Assembly: GCF_900109355.1 (NCBI RefSeq)
Contig: NZ_FOBF01000020.1
Span: 125,053 to 189,052, forward strand
Origin: Nonomuraea pusilla
Lineage (GTDB): Bacteria; Actinomycetota; Actinomycetes; Streptosporangiales; Streptosporangiaceae
Reading direction: 5' to 3'
DNA length: 64,000 nt
Shown here: piece by piece, positions 57,861 to 64,000 of the stretch
How positions within the stretch are numbered: position 1 is the stretch's first letter
How the letters are laid out: every line of letters starts with the position of its first letter
Program-made: the position numbers and the translations under genes
Notes under the pieces: generated by a model
Seen by the model: the letters and a program-made list of their open reading frames with translations, nothing else
Told to the model about the DNA's origin: nothing
Databases searched by the model: none

Positions 57861-58844
57861 CTACAGCTGACGCAGCACCTGCATGGCGTCCCGCTCGATG
57901 CGTGCGAGCTCGTCGAGGACGACGCGGGCCTGTTCGAGATGCCCCACGTCGCCGCTCTCCCCTGCCTTCGCGATCAGGGCGGCCACGTCCGTCCACAGGC
58001 CGGCGGCCTCCGCGTACAGCCGGTGGCCGGTACGCAGGCCGCTGTCGTCGATCAGCTGGACGCACTCGCCCAGGAAGTCGCGGTAGAGGGCGCGGAACAG
58101 GCCGCCGCCGGTGCCGGCCTTCTCCATGAGGAGGGCGGCCTGCGGGAGGTCGTGCCGCGGGTCGCCGGCGCGCCGCAGCCAGGTGGGCGCCAGCTTGGCG
58201 GCCTTCTCGATGCCGCGGTGGCCCAGGTTCGCGATGGGAGCGGCCAGGAAGGCGTCCGCGCAGTGCCTGACGGCGGGGATGATCTGCTCCTGCCAGCGGG
58301 GCGGGCGCTCGGGCAGGGCGACGGTGAAGGACCGGTTCCTGGCGGTCATCGGGCCGCGCTCGGCCCGCGCCATGGCCAGGCTGGCCCTGCTGGTACGCAC
58401 CGCTCCTCCCTGCTGGTCGGTGTCCACGAGGTGGACGTCGTGCTCGTCGTAGCCGTACATGGCGACGACGTGGCCGCCGAAGTGCACCTTGGACCGGAAG
58501 TACTCCAGGTGATAGCAGTCGAGCTGGAGGCCGACCGGGCGGCCGGCGTCGATGAGGGCGGCCACGTTCTCCCACGCTCTGCGCGGCGAGGTGGTCTCCT
58601 CGACCAGGAGGGTCAGCCCGAGCCTGGCGGCCAGGTTCCTGGTGAGGTCGAACGGCTTGACGCGGCCTCCGAGGAAGGGGAACGGCATGCCCTTGCTGTC
58701 CCAGTAGACGAAGGACAGGCCAGAGCCCAGCCCGAACAGCATCGGCTCCGACAGGTCGAGCCCTTCGTGCCGCAGCAGCACCCCGAGCGCCGTCGTCTCG
58801 CAGTGGCGCAGGCCGCGAGCCTCGACGTCCTTCACGATGGTCAT
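57861..58844 (-). CDS. BtrH N-terminal-domain protein (acyltransferase-like)
   Basis: Protein of 327 residues with the BtrH N-terminal fold and a DUF4872-like C-terminus. Motifs: RHCETTALGVLLRHEGL with a likely catalytic Cys near residue 15, DCYHLEYFRSKVHFGGH with a His, and YGYDEHDVHLVDT with an Asp. In butirosin biosynthesis BtrH transfers an acyl group from a carrier protein to an aminoglycoside; the fold is papain-like. No carrier protein is adjacent. It lies 56 bases upstream of the TetR gene on the same strand, so a three-gene unit is possible. Confidence 0.82.
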   Translation of the reverse strand: MTIVKDVEARGLRHCETTALGVLLRHEGLDLSEPMLFGLGSGLSFVYWDSKGMPFPFLGGRVKPFDLTRNLAARLGLTLLVEETTSPRRAWENVAALIDAGRPVGLQLDCYHLEYFRSKVHFGGHVVAMYGYDEHDVHLVDTDQQGGAVRTSRASLAMARAERGPMTARNRSFTVALPERPPRWQEQIIPAVRHCADAFLAAPIANLGHRGIEKAAKLAPTWLRRAGDPRHDLPQAALLMEKAGTGGGLFRALYRDFLGECVQLIDDSGLRTGHRLYAEAAGLWTDVAALIAKAGESGDVGHLEQARVVLDELARIERDAMQVLRQL

Positions 58845-59076
58845 GCGTCACCCTTCTCACGGTCCTCGGCCGGCTCGCCCGCGCCGTCAGAGCAGCATGA
58901 GGCCTCCCACGGGGGGAGAGTCCAGCCGGGCCGGGTCCCGGCGCCGCGCCTACCAAAGTGACGCGTCCTTCTCCCGATCCATGACTTTGGTAGGGCCCAC
59001 CGCGCGCTCGGACGGAGACGGATGATCGGTCGCAGGGACGACGGTCCGGCCTGCCCGCGGCCCATAGCGTCATGAC
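58845..59076. other. divergent promoter region
   Basis: About 230 bases between the BtrH-like gene and the S41 protease gene. A TAGCGT hexamer ends 7 bases before the protease ATG. ACTTTGGTAG(G)-like half-sites occur twice in opposite directions around 58955-58995 (CTACCAAAGT and ACTTTGGTAG), a perfect 10-bp inverted repeat with a 23-base spacing that may be an operator. Confidence 0.5.
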
Positions 59077-60495
59077 ATGAGGATCAAGACGACGGCGGCC
59101 GTCGCCCTGGCGACCGCCGCCCTGCTCGCGCCCGCCGCGCCCGCGCACGCGTCCACCGCGGGACGACTGGACGGCTTCTGGAGATCCGACGGCTACGGCA
59201 TGGTCGCCTCGATCAAGGACGGCGTCCTGCGCCTGTACGACGTCACCGCGATCAGCTGCCTGCCCCACGGCGAACCCGTCGAGCAGATCGGCCGCGGCCC
59301 CGGAGGCGCGGCGACGTTCGGCCAGGAAGGCCAGCCCTACGCGACCCTGACGCCGCGGACGCGCGACCGCGCGCGAGCCGCCTTCACCGGCGACGTCGCC
59401 ACCAAGGACCTGCGCCGCGTCCCCGCGCTCCCACCGCGCTGCGCGCAGCCCGCGCGCCGGGACCCGGTGACGACGTTCGACGTCTTCTGGCGGAACTTCC
59501 AGGAGAACTACCTGGACTTCGCCGCCAAGGGCGTCGACTGGAAGGCCCAGCGCGACCGGTACCGGCCGAAGGTGAACTCCCGCACCACCGACGAGCAGCT
59601 CTTCACCGTCCTGAGCGACATGATCAAGCCGCTCGGCGACGCCCACACCGGCATCATGGCGGGCGAGAAGCGCCAGTTCATGGGCATACGGCCGGGCACG
59701 CGGCTGCCGCTGGAAGGTGCGCTGAAGAAGAAGATCGACAAGTCCGTGGCCGCGAACCTCGGCGTGCCCATGCGCGAGTGGGGCGCCGGGCAGCTCGGCT
59801 ACGCCGACCTGCCCGACGGCCTGGGCTACCTGCGGATCACCGGCTTCGGCGGCTACGCCGGGGAAACCGCGACACTCGCCGCCGACCAGGCCGCGCTGGA
59901 CCGCGTGCTCGACACCGTCTTCACGCCCGACCGCGTACGACGGCTGCGCGGACTCGTCATCGACGTACGCTTCAACTCCGGCGGGTACGACCTCCTCGGG
60001 CTCCAGGTCGCCGCCCGGCTCACCGAGAAGCCCTACCTCGCCTACACCAAGCGCGCCCGCGACGACGCAGGCGGCCCGTCCGGCTACACCCCCACCCGGC
60101 CGGTGAAGGTCCGGCCGGCCTCGGGAACCGTCTACGACGGCCCCATCGCCCTGCTGACCAGCGACATGACGGTCAGCGCCGGCGAGACCTTCACCATGGC
60201 GCTCGCCGGACGCACGCCAGAGCCGACCAGGATCGGCAGCCACACGCAGGGCGCGTTCTCCGACATCCTCGCCCGCGTCCTGCCCAACGGCTGGCAGTTC
60301 GGGCTGTCCAACGAGGACTACCGCACCCCGTCGGGGAAGACGTACGAGGGGGTCGGCCTCCCGCCACACATCCGCACGCCCGTCTTCACCGACGACGAGC
60401 TCGCCGCGGGACGCGACTCCGCCCTGGAGCGCGCCGTCGCCCTGCTCGCCCCGCCGAACCCGTCCGCGACCCAGTCGTCCGGCCGCGGGCAGTGA
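59077..60495 (+). CDS. secreted S41 family peptidase (tail-specific protease-like)
   Basis: Exported protease of 472 residues. The signal peptide MRIKTTAAVALATAALLAPA ends at AHAS. A tricorn-core/TSP fold follows: FDVFWRNFQENYLDFAAKGV, PLGDAHTGIMAG, LGYLRITGFGGY, VIDVRFNSGGYDLLG, and the nucleophile Ser367 in SDMTVSAGETFTMAL, with GSHTQGAFSDIL after it. No PDZ domain is obvious. The substrate is unknown. It lacks a Shine-Dalgarno and may be translated from a leaderless mRNA. Confidence 0.9.
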   Translation: MRIKTTAAVALATAALLAPAAPAHASTAGRLDGFWRSDGYGMVASIKDGVLRLYDVTAISCLPHGEPVEQIGRGPGGAATFGQEGQPYATLTPRTRDRARAAFTGDVATKDLRRVPALPPRCAQPARRDPVTTFDVFWRNFQENYLDFAAKGVDWKAQRDRYRPKVNSRTTDEQLFTVLSDMIKPLGDAHTGIMAGEKRQFMGIRPGTRLPLEGALKKKIDKSVAANLGVPMREWGAGQLGYADLPDGLGYLRITGFGGYAGETATLAADQAALDRVLDTVFTPDRVRRLRGLVIDVRFNSGGYDLLGLQVAARLTEKPYLAYTKRARDDAGGPSGYTPTRPVKVRPASGTVYDGPIALLTSDMTVSAGETFTMALAGRTPEPTRIGSHTQGAFSDILARVLPNGWQFGLSNEDYRTPSGKTYEGVGLPPHIRTPVFTDDELAAGRDSALERAVALLAPPNPSATQSSGRGQ

Positions 60496-60534
60496 CCCGC
60501 CCGGCCGGCAGCGCCGCGCACCGGGGCGGCTTCG

Positions 60535-62367
60535 TCAGCGGGGGCCGTGCTTCCTGTCGTGCCTGCCGCGCCAGGGGTCCTGGGTGACGTCGAGGCCCGC
60601 GCGGGCGAGGAAGTCGACCAGGGGGCCGTCGCGGAGTTCGCCCTTGCGCCAGGCCTCCCGGAGGTCGCGGGTCAGCTCCTCGATCTTCTCGCCCGCGTCC
60701 TCGGCGTCTCCCTCCACCAGCTTCTCGGCCGCTTTCCTGATCTTCTCGTGAGCCTTCCTGGCCACGTCGGGGTCGATGTTCCCGATGCGCTGCTGGGCGT
60801 CCACGGCCTGGTCGAGGTTGACCAGCCAGGTGCGGCGGTCCTGCCCCGCGGACGTGGCCCGCGGCGTGGAGGGGGTCGCGCCCGGCCTCGGGGTACGGCG
60901 GGCGGCCGGACGCGAGGACGTGGTGGACGGGCTCGGCCGGGCGGCTCCGACGGCGGACGAGGAGCCGGTCGTCGTCTTCTTCTCCTCGTCGGACGCGCTG
61001 GAGAAGAGCAGGGCCGAGAGCAGCGTGATGATCGCCGCTCCGACCGCGGCCAGGGCGAGGTGCAGCAGCACGCGCCGCCGCTGCCGGCGTCCGGCGTCCC
61101 GGTCCGCGTCCGTGCCCGGGGGCGGCGTCATGGCCGGGCCGGGAGGCGCCGGCGGCTCCGGAGGGACGGCCTCCAGGATGGCCGTGTCACCGGCCCGCGA
61201 CGCGCCGCCCGGTGGAATCCCCGGCCCCGGGGGCGGCGGTAGGGGCCCGCCGCCTGTCGGAAGCCCCGGGCCGGGGGGCGGCGGGGAAGGGGTTCGCGCC
61301 GGAGGGTGGCCCGTCGAGGGGGCGCCGCCCGTCCAGGGGCCCGTCGAGGGGGCGCCGCCCGTCCAGGCGCCCGGCCCTGGCGCGCCGGGGCCCGCCACAG
61401 AGGGGAGCACCGTGGTCTGGGCGTCAGGCCGGTTCGGCGGCGGAGGCGCGGCGGAGCCCGTCAAGGGAGGGAGGACCGGGAGCGTGCTGTCAGAGCCGTC
61501 CTGGACAGGAGCCCGGCCGCCGCCCGCCCCAGGCTCGCCCTGGGGGCGATGCTGCGCGTACGTGGCGAAGTGGTGCGCGGCCTGGTCGGCGGTCGCCGGG
61601 CGGTGGGACGGGTTCTTGGCCAGCATGGCCATGACGAGGCGTTCGAGCTCGGCCGGGATGTCCGCGCGGTGCCGGCTCGGCGGGACGGGCCCGTGGTGCA
61701 GGTGCTGGTACATGACCTGCGGCGCGGCACCCGTGAAGGGCGGCTGCCCGCACAGCAGCTCGTACGCCACGCAGCCCAGCGCGTACACGTCGCAGGCGTG
61801 GCCGCCGGAGCCCTCGATCTGCTCCGGCGCGAGGTAGGCGGCGGTGCCCACGACGGTGCCGACGGCGGTCAGCCGGGCGGCCTCCCCGGCCAGGTGCGCC
61901 AGCCCGAAGTCGACGACCTTGAGCGTGCGGTCGGACGTCAGGTGCAGGTTGGCGGGCTTCACGTCGCGGTGGACGACGCCCGCGCGGTGGGCGGCGGCGA
62001 GCCCGGCGGCGGCCTGGGCGAGCAGCGCGCACGCCTCCGGCACCGGCAGCGGGCCGCGCGCGGCGAGTTCGTCGGCGAGGTTGTGCCCGGTGAGCAGCTC
62101 CATGACGAGGAAGCGGCGCTGGTCGTCGTGGCCGACGTCGAGGAGTGCCACGACGTTGGGGTGGACGACCTGGGCGGCGGCCCGCGCCTCCCGCGCGAAC
62201 CGCTCGTGCGCCGCGATGCCGCTGACGAGGGGGTTGAGCAGCTTCACGGCGACGGGCACGCCGGTGTGCCGGTCGAGGCCGCGCCAGACCTCGCCCATGC
62301 CGCCCCGGCCGATCAGCTCGACGAGCTGGTAGCGCCCCGCGATCACGGCTACCTGAATTCCGGGCAT
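60535..62367 (-). CDS. membrane serine/threonine protein kinase (PknB-like)
   Basis: Kinase of about 610 residues. Catalytic domain 12-265: Gly loop LIGRGGMGEVWRG, Lys42 in VAVKLLNP, HRD Asp135 in VVHRDVKPAN, DFG Asp153, and APE-like LAPEQIEGSG. A Pro/Gly-rich linker (about 275-420, with WTGGAPSTGP twice) leads to a TM helix near 432-456 and an extracytoplasmic part ending in a helical, charged region (KAHEKIRKAAEKLVEG). No PASTA repeats, so the outside sensor is of another type. ATG 62367 chosen; weak ribosome-binding site. Confidence 0.92.
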   Translation of the reverse strand: MPGIQVAVIAGRYQLVELIGRGGMGEVWRGLDRHTGVPVAVKLLNPLVSGIAAHERFAREARAAAQVVHPNVVALLDVGHDDQRRFLVMELLTGHNLADELAARGPLPVPEACALLAQAAAGLAAAHRAGVVHRDVKPANLHLTSDRTLKVVDFGLAHLAGEAARLTAVGTVVGTAAYLAPEQIEGSGGHACDVYALGCVAYELLCGQPPFTGAAPQVMYQHLHHGPVPPSRHRADIPAELERLVMAMLAKNPSHRPATADQAAHHFATYAQHRPQGEPGAGGGRAPVQDGSDSTLPVLPPLTGSAAPPPPNRPDAQTTVLPSVAGPGAPGPGAWTGGAPSTGPWTGGAPSTGHPPARTPSPPPPGPGLPTGGGPLPPPPGPGIPPGGASRAGDTAILEAVPPEPPAPPGPAMTPPPGTDADRDAGRRQRRRVLLHLALAAVGAAIITLLSALLFSSASDEEKKTTTGSSSAVGAARPSPSTTSSRPAARRTPRPGATPSTPRATSAGQDRRTWLVNLDQAVDAQQRIGNIDPDVARKAHEKIRKAAEKLVEGDAEDAGEKIEELTRDLREAWRKGELRDGPLVDFLARAGLDVTQDPWRGRHDRKHGPR

Positions 62368-62489
62368 GCTCTTGCGCCTATCAGTCGTGTCCTGACAATC
62401 CTGGAAAACCCTACGGCGATCCGGGAGCCGTCCCGGATCCCGTAGCCCTGAGAGGGCCGGCGATCGGGAGGCGGACACGGTGTGGGATC

Positions 62490-62524
62490 GGGCCGCCACG
62501 CCGCGGGGGACGGCGTGGCGGCCC
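62490..62524 (-). terminator. strong hairpin terminator of the fatty-acid genes
   Basis: Perfect 14-bp arms GGGCCGCCACGCCG and CGGCGTGGCGGCCC with a 7-base loop, about 100 bases beyond the dehydrogenase stop at 62626 on the leftward strand. Confidence 0.75.
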
Positions 62525-62625
62525 GCTTCCGGGAGGCGGCGCCGGCGGCCGTCACATGACGGCGAGGCGAACGAACAACCCGCCAGGAACAGCACACACC
62601 CACCACGAAGGGCGGGCGACCGTGG

Positions 62626-63489
62626 TCAAGGCTGGTAGGCGTAGAAGCCGCGGCCCGACTTGCGGCCGAGGAAGCCCGCCTCCGTCATGCGGCGCAGCAG
62701 CGGCGGCGGCGCGTACTGCGGCTCGCGGAACTCCTGGTGCAGCGACTCTGCGATGGCGAGCAGCGTGTCGAGGCCGATCAGGTCGCACAGCCGCAGCGGT
62801 CCCATCGGGTGGGCGCAGCCCAGCGTCATGCCGGTGTCGACGTCCTCGGCGGTGGCGTGCCCCGCCTCCACCATCCTGACGGCGGACAGCAGGTACGGCA
62901 CCAGCAGCGCGTTCACCACGAACCCCGACCTGTCGGGCGCCACGATCGTGGTCTTGCCGAGCCGCTCATCGGCGAAGGCGCGGGCGCGGGCGGTGGTGCG
63001 CGGGTCGGTGAGGATCGACTCGACGACCTCGACCAGCTTCTGCACCGGCGCCGGGTTGAAGAAGTGCAGGCCGACCACCTGGCCGGGACGCCCGGTGGCC
63101 TGGGCGAGCCTGGCGATCGGGATGGAGGAGGTGTTGGAGGCGAGGATGGCGTCGCGCCGTTCGACCACCTTGTCCAGCTCGGCGAACAGCGCGATCTTGA
63201 GGTCGGGGTTCTCGGTGGCGGCCTCGACGACCAGGTCGCGGTCGGCCAGGTCGGTCAGCTCGGTGGTGTAGGTCAGGCGGCCGAGCGCGGCGTCGTGCTG
63301 CTCCTGCGTGATCTTTCCGGAGGCGAGCGCCCGGCCCGCGGACGCCTCGATCCTGGCACGGCCGGCCGCGAGCGCCGCGTCGTCGATCTCGCGGACGACG
63401 ACGTCGAGGCCGCTGCGGGCGCAGACCTCGGCGATCCCGGCGCCCATGAGGCCGCAGCCGATCACGCCGACACGCTGGACATCGGTCAT
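62626..63489 (-). CDS. 3-hydroxyacyl/3-hydroxybutyryl-CoA dehydrogenase
   Basis: NAD(P)-dependent dehydrogenase of 287 residues for 3-hydroxybutyryl-CoA. Rossmann motif GVIGCGLMGAGIAE, catalytic His in HFFNPAPVQKLVE, and SGFVVNALLVPYLLSAVRMV in the dimer domain. The ATG at 63489 follows the acyl-CoA dehydrogenase gene by about 30 bases on the same strand, so both probably act in fatty-acid or butanoate breakdown. Confidence 0.94.
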   Translation of the reverse strand: MTDVQRVGVIGCGLMGAGIAEVCARSGLDVVVREIDDAALAAGRARIEASAGRALASGKITQEQHDAALGRLTYTTELTDLADRDLVVEAATENPDLKIALFAELDKVVERRDAILASNTSSIPIARLAQATGRPGQVVGLHFFNPAPVQKLVEVVESILTDPRTTARARAFADERLGKTTIVAPDRSGFVVNALLVPYLLSAVRMVEAGHATAEDVDTGMTLGCAHPMGPLRLCDLIGLDTLLAIAESLHQEFREPQYAPPPLLRRMTEAGFLGRKSGRGFYAYQP

Positions 63490-63520
63490 CTGGGGTCGTT
63501 CCTCTCGACAGGTCGGGGGG

Positions 63521-64000
63521 TCATCGGAGCAGCTGGCGGGCCATGACCAGGCGCTGGATCTGGTTGGTGCCCTCGTAGATCTGGGTGATCTTGGCGTCGC
63601 GCATCATGCGCTCCACCGGGAAGTCCTGGGTGTAGCCGTAGCCGCCGAGGAGCTGCACCGCGTCGGTGGTGATCTCCATGGCCGCGTCGGACGCGGCGCA
63701 CTTGGCCGCGCTCGACAGGAAGGTCAGGTCCTTCTGCGGCTGACCGTTCATCGCGAGCTCCGACTTGGCCGCCGCGTGGTAGGTCAGCTGGCGGGCCGCC
63801 TCCAGCTTCATCGCCATGTCAGCGATCATGAACTGGACGCCCTGGAAGTCGGCCACCGGCTTGCCGAACTGCCTGCGCTCCTTCACATACCCCACCGCGT
63901 AGTCGAGCGCGCCCTGCGCGATGCCCAGCGCCTGCGCCGCGATCGTGATCCGCGTGTGGTCCAGCGTGGCCAGCGCCGTCCTGAAACCCGTACCCGGCTC
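63521..64000 (-). CDS. acyl-CoA dehydrogenase, C-terminal part (cut by window edge)
   Basis: FAD-dependent acyl-CoA dehydrogenase; the visible 159 residues are the C-terminal domain. Motifs: LDHTRITIAAQALGIAQGAL, VKERRQFGKPVADFQGVQFM, and the end LLGGYGYTQDFPVERMMRDA, KITQIYEGTNQIQRLVMAR with the catalytic-base Glu of EGTNQ. The N-terminal half is off the right edge. Operon partner of the 3-hydroxyacyl-CoA dehydrogenase. Confidence 0.95.
   Translation of the reverse strand, partial: EPGTGFRTALATLDHTRITIAAQALGIAQGALDYAVGYVKERRQFGKPVADFQGVQFMIADMAMKLEAARQLTYHAAAKSELAMNGQPQKDLTFLSSAAKCAASDAAMEITTDAVQLLGGYGYTQDFPVERMMRDAKITQIYEGTNQIQRLVMARQLLR

Noticed and set aside
57202..60369. A 1055-codon leftward frame running from the S41 region through the BtrH region into TetR.
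   Set aside because: Only the last 200 codons are protein-like (TetR); the rest is antisense or off-frame to the S41 and BtrH-like genes.

Overview
The window is high-GC DNA (codon third positions almost all G or C) from a filamentous actinomycete, most likely a Streptosporangiales member such as Nonomuraea. That placement is an inference. It rests on the chaplin-type surface protein, the AfsR-like regulator, the RsbU phosphatase, the actinobacterial DUF5703 protein, Lys/Ala-rich-tailed TopA and the MFS-thymidylate kinase fusion. No rRNA genes, CRISPR array or intact mobile element were seen. Two tRNA genes are present: Thr(CGT) and Leu(GAG).

Layout. 0-9 kb: the 5' half of glutamate dehydrogenase (cut by the window edge), an exported cupredoxin, a TetR regulator divergent from an APC permease-amidohydrolase pair with a palindromic operator between them, a broken methyltransferase, then a lipoprotein divergent from a response regulator-histidine kinase-GerMN lipoprotein operon. 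9-19.5 kb: lgt, then a patchy region of accessory genes and remains: HIT protein, frameshifted GNAT, a large unknown membrane protein, a radical-SAM-like fragment, a secreted protein, a dead IS5-type transposase, a NUDIX hydrolase, a tandem carbohydrate-binding protein, an HEITH lipoprotein and a truncated subtilase. 19.5-34 kb: an AfsR-type regulator, tRNA-Thr, then a co-directional housekeeping block: ricT, a dual FtsX-ectodomain protein with its ECF sigma factor, holB, MFS-tmk, an XRE regulator, a metallophosphoesterase and topA. 34-38 kb: DUF5703, repeat-rich DNA, an eight-repeat chaplin-like protein, an unknown membrane protein and tRNA-Leu with an integrase remnant beside it. 38-52.5 kb: a secreted tripeptidyl-peptidase-like hydrolase divergent from a LuxR-type two-component pair, a SnoaL-like protein, a DUF2079 membrane protein, a small secreted protein, a P1B-type metal ATPase divergent from an NmtR-like metal sensor, a second LuxR-type pair and a serine hydrolase. 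52.5-64 kb: an RsbU-like phosphatase, an alcohol dehydrogenase, a BtrH-like/TetR/glycosyltransferase cluster, an S41 protease, a Ser/Thr kinase, and 3-hydroxyacyl-CoA dehydrogenase with acyl-CoA dehydrogenase (cut by the edge).

Gene cooperation. Several units look functional: TetR with permease and amidohydrolase (uptake and hydrolysis of an amide or cyclic compound); response regulator, kinase and GerMN lipoprotein; sigma factor with FtsX-ectodomain protein (possible membrane-controlled sigma switch); Ni/Co-type sensor with efflux ATPase; BtrH-like, TetR and glycosyltransferase (small-molecule modification or self-protection). The most unusual signals are the eight-repeat chaplin, the sigma/FtsX-ectodomain pair, an in-frame 33-bp repeat array inside the nucleotide-binding domain of the metal ATPase, and the mosaic of truncated peptidase genes near 19 kb.
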